This document shows, in pieces, positions 34,454-42,592 of a stretch of 64,000 bases of DNA. The stretch comes from Paenibacillus phocaeensis (lineage in GTDB: Bacteria > Bacillota > Bacilli > Paenibacillales > Paenibacillaceae): positions 1 to 64,000 of the forward strand of contig NZ_FCOQ01000034.1 of assembly GCF_900021165.1 (NCBI RefSeq), written 5' to 3'. The notes under the pieces were generated by a model. It saw only the letters and a program-made list of their open reading frames with translations. It was not told the DNA's origin and did no database searches. Position 1 is the first letter of the stretch; every line of letters begins with the position of its first letter. A program made the translations under genes and the position numbers.

Positions 34454-34734
34454 AAAAAGCCCCCATTATTTATAATGCTCATCAACTTTCGACAAATTGG
34501 GGTAATTTCCTGCAAATATGTGTTTGAAAAATAATAAGCCATCCTTTAAGAGACACTTCGATTTTCATGTATTAACCCCTCTCTATTTCATATTTTGTGT
34601 CATATCAGTAACCGGATTGTTCATTTACTGATTATTTCATCTTTATAGAAGATAGTTCGACATCTGATTTCAAATAAACTTTCATATCGAATCTACGATA
34701 TAGGGAATTTCAAAATGAAAGGAGTGATCCCTAT

Positions 34735-34869
34735 ATGAATATGATTCGAAAAATCGAAATCAAAGTTTTTCTGATTCTCTCAAATCACTGGCTTTTTTGG
34801 CTGATTTGGGACAAGCAGGTAGAAATCATGCGTTTAATGTCCAATACAATTGCACCTTTCATAATGTAA
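34735..34869 (+). CDS. Small hydrophobic peptide, 44 residues
   Basis: A short open frame with a near-ideal ribosome site (GAAAGGAGTGAT, 6 bases before the ATG). The peptide has a basic start (MNMIRKIEIK), a membrane-like middle (VFLILSNHWLFWLIW) and an amphipathic end. The stop codon is part of a terminator stem, so the gene is a compact transcription unit. A palindrome ATATCG-AATCTA-CGATAT (34684-34701) lies upstream and could be an operator. The build resembles small membrane toxins or leader peptides of Firmicutes. No antisense RNA or antitoxin could be identified. Confidence 0.5.
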   Translation: MNMIRKIEIKVFLILSNHWLFWLIWDKQVEIMRLMSNTIAPFIM

Positions 34870-34899
34870 GCCCAAACTGGGCTTATTACATATTTTTTT
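34867..34899 (+). terminator. Terminator of the small-peptide gene
   Basis: TAAGCCCA-AAC-TGGGCTTA, perfect 8-bp stem overlapping the stop codon, followed by ATTTTTTT. Confidence 0.8.
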
Positions 34900-34923
34900 G
34901 TCAATTATGCAGTTATAAAGTAA

Positions 34924-35889
34924 TCAACCAAACTGTTCCATGTCTTTAATCATGTAATCAAGACGATTCGAAACAAATTGTTTACTCGTTGCCCCTTTCT
35001 GGCATAACTGTCCATATGGACTATCCACGGAATACCGATCTATTAGAAACGATTCTGCCCATTCACCAAAATGCTCTTCTGTCCACCCTTGCTCAATGGC
35101 ATGATCAACAACTTGAAACAGGCTTCCAACATGAACCTTTTTTAACACTTTACGCTTTGATTGATCCCAATTTCTGAATGCTGCGTCCATATAGTCAATT
35201 TTCTGTTCAATAAGTTCCACAATATGGGCTTGAACCTCATCCAAACCGGATATAAATTTATTCAGACTGGCTCCCCCAAAATCAATATCCTGCTTTGTCG
35301 CTGAAGCAATGAATTGCCAAATTAGCTGTTCGTCCACATACCGATTGCGATCCGCCTTGGTAAAAGCAATTTTCTCGAAGAATAAATGCTGTCCCAACTC
35401 TTGTACAGCTTCGCGCACAGCAGGACTCACTTTGACTCTAGTCTTCTCTGTTGAGGTCAACGGAACCGACTGATTCACCCGATAAAACATCTCTTCCACT
35501 TCTTCAAAGGTACATTCTCGAAATTCTGTTACCGTGAAATTGTATGTGAGAAACTCAAACTGCGTATCAGAAGATAGTTCTTCAAATTTCTTCCCAGCAA
35601 TGATTTCTCCATTGAAATCAGCAGTTCCCTTACTGAGCTTGTAGTCACCGACAGCAAAGAAGAAAAGAGATTCAAGGCGTTGTCGCCCATCAATGACCCA
35701 AATATATCCGTCTCCGTTATCCCAGACCAGAATGTTTGGCACGTAGCGATCTCGAATAACAGAATCAACCAGATATGAACGACGATCATTTTTCCAGACG
35801 CTATTACGTTGAAACGGAAGATCAAAACGAATTCGATCCCGCATATTCAAAAGGCTTTTTGTTGTACGTTGAATACTTGATCTTTTCAT
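34924..35889 (-). CDS. DUF262 (GmrS-like ParB/Srx-fold) protein
   Basis: A 321-residue protein with a DUF262 domain: DLPFQRNSVWKNDRRSYLVD (23-42), then the key IDGRQRLESLFFF (66-78). The DGQR-type motif is the nucleotide-hydrolysing core seen in GmrSD-type modification-dependent restriction proteins and other DUF262 defence proteins. The remainder is helical, with no HNH (DUF1524) nuclease domain attached, unlike full GmrSD. The ATG at 35889 has GGGAGG 11 bases upstream. It is last in a leftward four-gene unit, 58 bases after the VWA gene. It is probably the effector or a sensing enzyme of the system; this is an inference. Confidence 0.8.
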   Translation of the reverse strand: MKRSSIQRTTKSLLNMRDRIRFDLPFQRNSVWKNDRRSYLVDSVIRDRYVPNILVWDNGDGYIWVIDGRQRLESLFFFAVGDYKLSKGTADFNGEIIAGKKFEELSSDTQFEFLTYNFTVTEFRECTFEEVEEMFYRVNQSVPLTSTEKTRVKVSPAVREAVQELGQHLFFEKIAFTKADRNRYVDEQLIWQFIASATKQDIDFGGASLNKFISGLDEVQAHIVELIEQKIDYMDAAFRNWDQSKRKVLKKVHVGSLFQVVDHAIEQGWTEEHFGEWAESFLIDRYSVDSPYGQLCQKGATSKQFVSNRLDYMIKDMEQFG

Positions 35890-35947
35890 ATTTAAATAAC
35901 CCTCCCTAAAATAAAGAACAGGACAGAAATAATCTGCCCTGCTCACC

Positions 35948-37315
35948 TCAAATTTCAAACGCCTGATATACCGACTCATCTTCAAAAGTTGATGCTCTTA
36001 CAATCCGATCTGAAAAACCTTCTACTCCTTGAATAGACTCCCTTCCAAGCAGTAAAGATAAGACTGAAAATCCCTTCCTGTGCTTCAATTCATTCCACGA
36101 CTGTAGAAAATGCTCATTCACATGTGACTCACCATCTGTTACAAACACAATATCCGCTTTATTAAAACGGCTCTGTTGGATGATTTGACTGGCCTCATAA
36201 AGCGGAGGCTCAAAGCTTGTTCCTCCACCCAAAAAAATAGTGGCAAGCTGTATCATATCCTGAACGGAAATTTTTCCACGCTCATAGATTATTGGGGCAG
36301 CAGCATGTGAAGAAAAGGGAATCCATGCAAAATCTCTTCTTTGCTTACGGGCAATACTCATCAAGGCAAGAGCAAATCCTTTGGAGATGGTATCTTGTCC
36401 ACTCATACTTCCGGATTGATCTAGACACAAGATGATTGGCCCCTTACCAAGCTGCTCAGGCCCTTTTGTATCATATTGAAGCGTTTGACCCTCGACATAA
36501 CGCCGTAGGAAATCCATTTTAGTTATTGGGCTGGCATAACTGCCAAGTTCCATCGGCAGTAGCTGCTCTACACTATTCCCTTGCTTGATGCCATTACGGT
36601 TAACGGCATCCTTATGCTTCGAACGCTGCTTCCGATTAGCAATCACTTTCATACGACCAGCCCACCTTGCAATGTCCTTCATCTTTCTATCGTGGCTCAA
36701 CCTTTCAGCTAGAATGAGTTGATCTTTCAACGGAACTTTTTTCAGTTCACTATCGCCACTTCCTGCCTGCATACCCCCCAAAAGAGATTTTACATTCTCC
36801 TTGGCTTCTGTTGCTTCTTGTGCAGCCTTCACCAGCATCTTAGATAGTTCATTGCCACTTTGATTCAAGGCGGATGATAACGCTGCTGACGCTTCTTGTG
36901 AGGCTCCTGGTTTTCCATTCATGTAGTTTTGCAGCGCATCCGCTAAGTCCTGATCCCTTTGCGCTTGTTCCTTCACCCAGCCAAGAACAGTCTCACTATA
37001 CTTCGTCGTGCCAAGTGCAGCGGCCAGATCATCCAGACGAGTAAACTCACGAAACTCCTGATAGCCTTCGTCTGACATGACTCGTTCCATAAGTTGATGG
37101 TTCATCTCTAGCCCTTCTGGAACCTCTTCCAGCAACTCAGGCTTCATTTTAAATAGACCTGCCCACATGTCACCCATTAAAGGCTGGAAAGAGGGAAATA
37201 TATTACTTCCCTCTTTACCAACTTCTTTGAGCTTTTCAGACATCTCCAAGAGTTGCCCAAAACGTCTCCGATCATATGAATCAGTGTTTAAAACAGAACC
37301 TTTAATCTCCTTCAT
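35948..37315 (-). CDS. VWA-domain protein (ViaA-like partner of a MoxR ATPase)
   Basis: A 455-residue protein. The amino 270 residues are helical and charged. The carboxyl part is a von Willebrand A domain with an intact MIDAS metal site: D299-x-S301-x-S303 in LDQSGSMSG, the threonine in GGGTSFEPPL, and the aspartate in FVTDGESH. The layout (long helical front, VWA at the end) is that of ViaA, partner of RavA. It lies 3 bases after the MoxR-type ATPase gene, the standard pair. Its probable function is to couple ATPase remodelling to a target protein or metal; the target is unknown. Confidence 0.85.
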   Translation of the reverse strand: MKEIKGSVLNTDSYDRRRFGQLLEMSEKLKEVGKEGSNIFPSFQPLMGDMWAGLFKMKPELLEEVPEGLEMNHQLMERVMSDEGYQEFREFTRLDDLAAALGTTKYSETVLGWVKEQAQRDQDLADALQNYMNGKPGASQEASAALSSALNQSGNELSKMLVKAAQEATEAKENVKSLLGGMQAGSGDSELKKVPLKDQLILAERLSHDRKMKDIARWAGRMKVIANRKQRSKHKDAVNRNGIKQGNSVEQLLPMELGSYASPITKMDFLRRYVEGQTLQYDTKGPEQLGKGPIILCLDQSGSMSGQDTISKGFALALMSIARKQRRDFAWIPFSSHAAAPIIYERGKISVQDMIQLATIFLGGGTSFEPPLYEASQIIQQSRFNKADIVFVTDGESHVNEHFLQSWNELKHRKGFSVLSLLLGRESIQGVEGFSDRIVRASTFEDESVYQAFEI

Positions 37316-37318
37316 CTT

Positions 37319-38413
37319 CTACACTCCCAACACTTGGGATGCGATATCAGTTAACGACTTCTGGACAAGAGCAACAGCTTGCTCAACTTCTGTCCGGTTC
37401 GGATTATCCTTCTGTAGCTTTTTAAGTTCACTGACTAAGCTCTTAAGCTTTTTCGTGCTTTCTACAGCCATATCTGTAGAGTTGTTGGACTGTTCAAGTC
37501 CCTTCAAAATATCATCAGCTTCAATTTCAATCTCTTCAACACGTGTCTTCACCGCATCCTGAGCATGATTGCGAACGATCTTTGCGACCTTATCACGCTG
37601 CTCTGGCTTCTCCCACAGACTATGTTTAAGAATTATTAGATCTTCAAGTTCTGCGTAATCTCTGCCAGCCAATACAGCTTTAGCACGAATCACGGCTAGT
37701 ACTTGCTTGAAACGCCGATCTGAAGGACGAATACCTTCATCCATCAACTCGCGTCTGATCTTACTCAGCGCTTCGAAAACTTCATCAGGAATAGTGACCG
37801 TATCACTGAAGAACTGGAGTTCAAATAATTCATCAATGCTCATGTCGGCTGTAGATGGTGCAGAACCTTTCAGCATCGAAATAAAGGATTGATCTTCACC
37901 TATATAGTCCACTTCATATCGGAGCAAGAAACGATCAAACAATGCCTCTAGTCCTTCACCTTCTTCGGGATATTCATTTGAACTTCCGATTAAGGACATT
38001 AAGGGAACCTGTGCCGGGGCGCCATCGTTGTAGAACACTCGTTCATTGATGAGAGTCAGCAATGCATTCAAAATTGCACTGTTGGCCTTGAATATCTCAT
38101 CAAGAAATGAAGTGTGAGCTTCCGGCAGCTTTCCTGTCGTATTCCGTTTGTACACGCCTTGTTCCAGTTCCTTAAGCGAAACAGGGCCGAATAATTCCTC
38201 CGGTGTACTAAAGCGGGTCAGCAGCCATTGAAAATAATTTGCTCCTGTTATTCGTTTCGTCAGATCACTTACAAGGGCGCTCTTTCCAGTTCCAGGCGGC
38301 CCGATCAACAAAGCATGCTGACGGGCGATCATTGCTACCATCAGCCCTTCTATCACCTCTTCACGCTCAGCATATTGATTATTTAATGCCAACTGGATAT
38401 CCTTAATTTTCAT
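37319..38413 (-). CDS. MoxR/RavA-type AAA+ ATPase
   Basis: A 364-residue AAA+ protein of the MoxR group. Walker A GPPGTGKSA is at 38-46, Walker B SFLDEIFKANSAILNALL from 102, sensor 1 in SLIGSSNEYPEE, and an arginine-finger region ALFDRFLLRYEV. A lid domain and about 80 residues of coiled-coil-like helix follow (TKKLKSLVSELKKLQKD). MoxR ATPases act as chaperone-like remodelling enzymes with VWA partners, as encoded here 3 bases downstream. In phage-defence and conflict loci such pairs often drive a third, variable effector. Confidence 0.88.
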   Translation of the reverse strand: MKIKDIQLALNNQYAEREEVIEGLMVAMIARQHALLIGPPGTGKSALVSDLTKRITGANYFQWLLTRFSTPEELFGPVSLKELEQGVYKRNTTGKLPEAHTSFLDEIFKANSAILNALLTLINERVFYNDGAPAQVPLMSLIGSSNEYPEEGEGLEALFDRFLLRYEVDYIGEDQSFISMLKGSAPSTADMSIDELFELQFFSDTVTIPDEVFEALSKIRRELMDEGIRPSDRRFKQVLAVIRAKAVLAGRDYAELEDLIILKHSLWEKPEQRDKVAKIVRNHAQDAVKTRVEEIEIEADDILKGLEQSNNSTDMAVESTKKLKSLVSELKKLQKDNPNRTEVEQAVALVQKSLTDIASQVLGV

Positions 38414-38440
38414 TTAGATCCCTCCATTTTAGATATAACA

Positions 38441-38486
38441 AAAAGAGCCGATTCTTCTTTATAAAGAAGTCATCAGCTCTTCGTTT
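38441..38486 (-). terminator. Hairpin between the first and second genes of the MoxR-VWA operon
   Basis: Transcribed leftward, GAGCTGAT pairs with ATCGGCTC and an inner CTTCTTTATAAAGAAG palindrome extends the stem, followed by TTTTTG. It looks like a partial terminator that would make the first gene's product more abundant than the rest. Confidence 0.72.
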
Positions 38487-38521
38487 TATAAATCCTCAGT
38501 TACTGCCTAAACACTCCTGTT

Positions 38522-39418
38522 TTAATCAGCCATATTTGTAAGGGCATCCGTAATCTTTTTACGGATAAGCGCAACGTATGTTTTCATCTCTTGCAAATCC
38601 CCAGTAACAATCGCCTCGTAATCTTTCACATTGGATACAACCGCCTTAGCATCCTCAAGGATGGCCTTTAGCTCATTCTTCTTAAGCTGATTAGTTACCC
38701 CATTTTCACATGCAGCAAGAGTGCCGCGAAGATGATCTAAAAGCTTCCGTGTAACCATGTTTTTCATATCCATGGTGTTCATTACGGGAACCTTCTCCGC
38801 TTCCCCTTTTTCAAGAGATGAAACGAATTGAACCAATGCATCCAAGTTGCCTTCAAACTGTGCCGGTATGAAGTACACGCCGCCAGATGGTCTGACTGGG
38901 GTGGGTGACATGCTCTTTAAGACGCTGGTTATAAGCGTGCGTAGTGTAGTGGATCCATAATTGTTTCGATAAATTTCAAACTGCAACGCAGCATTATTAA
39001 CTAGTTGCTGCGCCATTGATGAAATATAGCTGGTCTCTACTGTCTCCGTTTTTCGATCTAATACCAGCGCTCCTACGTCTGGAACATATTTTAATCTTCT
39101 ACCTTTTGTATCCTTGGTTTCGCAAACTAGGTTTCGTTGAACGAAAGTGCTGGTAGAAGCCACCTCTCGGAACATGTAGTTTTCATAGACTCCGGGTGAT
39201 ACTTCACGCTTGAATTTTTCGCTTGTAGCTCTTCTGAAGGCATCCGGGAGTCGGATATCCTTCGGCATCCAACCAGCCCCTAATCCAGAATCAACAAGCT
39301 TTTGTTTTAGCTCATCCGGGGTAATCAGCATGTTGGATAGAGAATTCCAGGTTAAAAATCCAATCGTGTTGTCTTTACTGGATGGTACAGCAACTACATC
39401 CTTTAAAATGGTACTCAT
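38522..39418 (-). CDS. DUF6744-like protein, first gene of the MoxR-VWA-DUF262 operon
   Basis: A 298-residue soluble protein without a catalytic motif I recognise. It resembles a family I recall as DUF6744, found with AAA/VWA genes on mobile DNA; this label is tentative. Visible features are a hydrophobic/basic middle (LKYVPDVGALVLDRKTETVE), a glycine/proline loop (MSPTPVRPSGGVYFIPAQF) and a helical, lysine-rich end with repeated heptad-like spacing. The ATG at 39418 is chosen over an upstream one because GAGGAGG lies 9 bases before it. A terminator-like hairpin lies in its leader and another follows the gene, so its level is probably controlled separately. Confidence 0.6.
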   Translation of the reverse strand: MSTILKDVVAVPSSKDNTIGFLTWNSLSNMLITPDELKQKLVDSGLGAGWMPKDIRLPDAFRRATSEKFKREVSPGVYENYMFREVASTSTFVQRNLVCETKDTKGRRLKYVPDVGALVLDRKTETVETSYISSMAQQLVNNAALQFEIYRNNYGSTTLRTLITSVLKSMSPTPVRPSGGVYFIPAQFEGNLDALVQFVSSLEKGEAEKVPVMNTMDMKNMVTRKLLDHLRGTLAACENGVTNQLKKNELKAILEDAKAVVSNVKDYEAIVTGDLQEMKTYVALIRKKITDALTNMAD

Positions 39419-39444
39419 AAGAAAAAACCTCCTCATTTTTTAAT

Positions 39445-39488
39445 AAAAAAAGACCAATTCCTAAAAAATTAAAAGTAAGGAACCAGCC
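39445..39488 (-). promoter_or_regulatory. Terminator-like leader hairpin before the MoxR-VWA operon
   Basis: In the leftward transcript GGCUGGUUCCU (from 39488) pairs over all 11 positions with AGGAAUUGGUC (to 39452), counting G-U pairs, and is followed by seven U residues (39445-39451). It stands just before the ribosome site of the first gene. It would stop transcription into the operon unless overcome, so it may be an attenuator. Confidence 0.55.
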
Positions 39489-39690
39489 TTTGCTTAACAT
39501 TTAATTTGGTTAATGGCCTACGCCCGAAATACTTTCTCATTCAAATCAGAGATAATGAGGCTATTTTTCATCTGCTGTGTCAGACTAGCCATTTCGGTTA
39601 TAAGTTAAGTGAATTCGGATTGAACACAATTTCCTTTTCTAAATAATTTGAACATGGGTTCATTCATCCTCTCATTTTTATTAAAAAGCA

Positions 39691-39740
39691 AAAAAAGCCG
39701 ATCCCTGCACAGAATAATCCATGCAAAAATCGGCTTTTAA
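39691..39740. terminator. Bidirectional terminator-like hairpin upstream of the operon
   Basis: AAAAGCCGAT pairs with ATCGGCTTTT around a 26-base loop, with A/T runs on both sides. Confidence 0.7.
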
Positions 39741-40230
39741 AAACAGTATCCAAATTTCTAAAGGCGCATGTGAATGCGTAAAATAAAACTTTTATCAGAG
39801 CCTTTCGGTACTCTTCAATCCTTTTCTTCTGCAAACGGAAGTGACGGATCAAGTGAAATTGTCCTGCATTTTTCCTCTCTTCATATCTGGAATTTCCAAA
39901 TAGAAGCTTACAGGGGAGGTAATAAAACTACTTGTCCTTTCGGGACAACAAGCTCTTGTCTCCAGCAAAATTGGGAGTATAGAGGTACATATAATTACAA
40001 AATTATTATAACATTCGCCCTTCAGAAATACAATCGTATGTTCGCTAGAAAGTCCACTGAAACCAATATCAGTTATTACTTTTATAATGTATCACGCCTG
40101 ATGATTAACCACTAAATGGTAGAAAAAGAGCCCGTAACTCGATAAAATGATTATACCCCTACAAACGCAACCTAAAGGTGAGGTAACAACGCCATGAAAA
40201 AGTCTATCACGATCCAGTTTACCCTTCAAT
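39741..40230. other. Non-coding stretch between the operon and the IS66 remnant
   Basis: About 490 bases of AT-rich DNA with short open frames on both strands but none with a ribosome site and protein-like composition. I see no gene, repeat or convincing promoter here. Confidence 0.5.
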
Positions 40231-40314
40231 GTAAGCGTCAAACTGCCCCCACCTTCAATCAGCAGAAGATGCGTGAGACAATGAAGATAACCGAAATCAC
40301 AAGGAGGTTGTCTC

Positions 40315-40650
40315 ATGACGACAAGCGAACAGCTGCGACAGCAGTGGTACGCACGCATCGCCGAGTACCGGGCCAGCGGCCTAACCCTGAAAGCTTGGTG
40401 TGCGTCCAATGGCTGTAAGGTCGATCAAATGAAATATTGGATCTTCAAATCTTAAAACGCGAATCTTCCGTCGCGACATCTTCCGTTGCGCTTTCTGCGG
40501 CGGCGCGCTTCATCCCACTGGCCGTGACGGATAATGAAGCAACAAGTCCTTCGCTCATCCTCCGCGTTGGCCCGGCACAGATCGAGCTTCACGCCGGTTT
40601 CGACCCCAGTTGCTCCGCGAAGTCGTGCAAGCGCTGGCGGGGGCTGCGCC
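40315..40650 (+). pseudogene. tnpA: IS66 tnpA (accessory protein), frameshifted
   Basis: From ATG 40315, with AAGGAGG upstream, the frame reads SEQLRQQWYARIAEYRASGL and CASNGCKVDQMKYWIF, then stops at 40455. The homologous text continues in another frame (ARFIPLAVTD, then AQIELHAGFDP) and shifts again near 40610 to QLLREVVQALAGAA. Two frameshifts make it non-functional. Confidence 0.82.
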
Positions 40651-41004
40651 ATGCTGACGATCCCGAATCCCGAGAACGTTTATTTGGCTTGCGGCCCCAT
40701 AGATTTGCGCAAGTCCATCGACTCCCTCGCCGCGCTCGTGCAGTAGGGCTTCGGCCTGGATCCGTTCTCGCCCAGCCTCTTTGTGTTTTGCAACCGCCAG
40801 CGCAACAAGCTCAAAATGTTGCTCTGGGATCACAACGGCTTCTGGCTGTTGTATCGGCGGATCGAGCGCGGAACGTTTCAATGGCCGACCGGCCACGAGG
40901 GAACGGTCACCGTTTCCAGCCGCGAGCTGCACTGGCTACTGGACGGGTTGGCGCTGGAACAACGTAAAGCGCATCCGATGGTTCGGGCCAAGACTGTCAT
41001 TTAG
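40651..41004 (+). pseudogene. tnpB: IS66 tnpB, interrupted by a stop codon
   Basis: The frame from ATG 40651 reads [20 protein letters not shown], meets TAG at 40744-40746, then continues in frame as [20 protein letters not shown] and [20 protein letters not shown]. These are IS66 OrfB hallmarks. The single in-frame stop is the only lesion I see. Confidence 0.85.
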
Positions 41005-42211
41005 CAAAAAGCGTAAGAACCAGCGTGAAGTCAAGCTGGAGGGCCTGCGCACCGAGCGGGTGGAGTATCGTCTCCCGGAGGAGGAGCAAATGTGCGCCTG
41101 CTGCGGGGGCGCAATGCACGAGATGAGCACCGAAGTCCGGCGCGAGCTGAAGGTCATCCCGGCCGAAGTGAACATGTTCGCTATGTCTACGGTTGCCGCC
41201 ACTGCGAGCGCAATGGCATCGAGACGCCGATCGTCACGGCGTCGATGCCTCGTCCCGTCCAGCCGGGCAGCCTTACCTCGCCTTCTAGCGTGGCGTACAT
41301 CATGAGCCAGAAGTATGTGGAAGGGATGCCGCTCTACCGTCAGGAACAGCACTGGGCCCGTTTCGGCGTTCAGTTGTCCCGGCAGACGATGGCCAACTGG
41401 ATGCTTCACGGCGCTCAGTGGCTGGGTCACGTGTACGAACGGATGAAGGCGCATCTGCTGCAGCAGGACATCGTCTACGCTGACGAGACGACGCTGCAAG
41501 TGCTGCGGGAGCCCGGACGAACAGCGGAGCAGAAATCGTACTTGTGGCAGTACCGAACCGGCCCATGGAGTCCGGCGATCGTCCTGTACGAATACCAGCC
41601 GACGCGGGCAGGTGAGAATCCGAAGCGCTTCCTGTCGGGCTTCACCGGTTACCTGCATACGGACGGATACGACAGCTATGATAAAGTCGCTGGCGTGACG
41701 CGCGTTGGCTGTTGGGCGCACGCCCGGCGCAAGTTTGTTGAGGCGGTCCAGACGCTGCCGAAGAACGTGCCGGCGGCCGGCACAGCGGCGCAAGAGGGAT
41801 TGGACTTTGGCATGGCTACAGGAGCAACAACCAAGGATGCTGCCCAAAAGTCTGACCGGGGCGGCCATCACCTATTGCCTGAATCAGTGGGAACGGTTGA
41901 AGGGCTATATCTTGGACGGACGACTGGAGATCGACAACAATCGAAGCGAGCGTGCCATTAAGCCGTTCGTCATCGGGCGGAAGAACTGGCTGTTCGCCAA
42001 CACGCCGCGGGGCGCCCAAGCGAGCGCAACAATCTACAGCCTTGTAGAGACAGCCAAAGAAAATCGGTTGCATCCGTTCTATTATCTGACGTACCTGCTG
42101 GAGAAGCTGCCGCAGTTATCCAATCCACAAGATCCCGAGGCGCTGGATATGCTGCTTCCCTGGTCGCCATCGCTACCTATCATCTGCCGCGTGTTTTCTT
42201 CTACCAAATAG
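41001..42211 (+). pseudogene. tnpC: IS66 tnpC transposase, truncated and frameshifted
   Basis: The amino ~100 residues are missing; the frame enters at [15 protein letters not shown] and [11 protein letters not shown], shifts near 41190 and goes on with [45 protein letters not shown] and [10 protein letters not shown]. It shifts again near 41805 and ends with [20 protein letters not shown] and a TAG. Catalytic segments ([24 protein letters not shown]) can be recognised but lie in different frames. Confidence 0.82.
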
Positions 42212-42261
42212 GATAACGAAATCCCCATCTGATCGCTAGGTGGGGACTATTTGACGCTTAC

Positions 42262-42592
42262 CAATAAACAGGCTACATATTCAGAGAAGATCCCCTGTTA
42301 CAATATTTTGATCGGTGTAAATCCTTTGAGCAGAATTCCTAATAAGTACAGTGTTTTCAGTAAGGATTGCAAGGAGATCAAGCGTATTAATAAATCTTTT
42401 AATAAATTCGGTAGCGCAGCGAGGATTAAGGAATTGTGTAACTCTAGTGTTAAGAGATTTTGTGATGAACGAGATCACAGTTTCTTTGCAATGGAATACA
42501 ACATTGGTCAGGCGCTCGATATCGAGTGGGAAATGCTCTTGTGGGGTATCTATAGGAATCCTTGATCGTTTTATTTGAAAAGGGGGTATTCG
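42262..42592. other. Gap between IS66 and the AbiJ-like gene
   Basis: A 104-codon open frame covers most of this stretch but begins inside the IS66 end and has no ribosome site of its own. It may be the tail of a gene cut by the insertion. I do not call it as a gene. The ribosome site of the next gene closes the gap. Confidence 0.35.

Larger units (their letters stand above)
40231..42261 (+). mobile_element. Decayed IS66-family insertion sequence
   Basis: Both ends are present: GTAAGCGTCAAACTGCCCCC at 40231 and the matching inverted end (ACTATTTGACGCTTAC) finishing at 42261, 23-bp imperfect inverted repeats. Inside are remains of tnpA, tnpB and tnpC in order. All three are broken by frameshifts, a stop, or a deletion, and the element is about 2.0 kb rather than the usual 2.4-2.6 kb. 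No 8-bp target duplication can be seen at the flanks (CCTTCAAT versus CAATAAAC). It is more GC-rich than the surrounding island. Confidence 0.85.

Noticed and set aside
39518-39592. 24-residue frame (minus strand) upstream of the MoxR-VWA operon
   Set aside because: Composition is protein-like but it has no ribosome site. It may be a remnant or leader peptide but cannot be supported.
39774-40115. 113-codon plus-strand frame in the gap before IS66
   Set aside because: No ribosome site and an unlikely composition; treated as non-coding.
40223-42269. Target-site duplication flanking the IS66 remnant
   Set aside because: The 8-base flanks CCTTCAAT and CAATAAAC do not match, so insertion at this exact site cannot be confirmed.
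42251-42565. 104-codon frame after the IS66 remnant
   Set aside because: It begins within the IS66 inverted repeat, lacks a ribosome site and matches no family I know.
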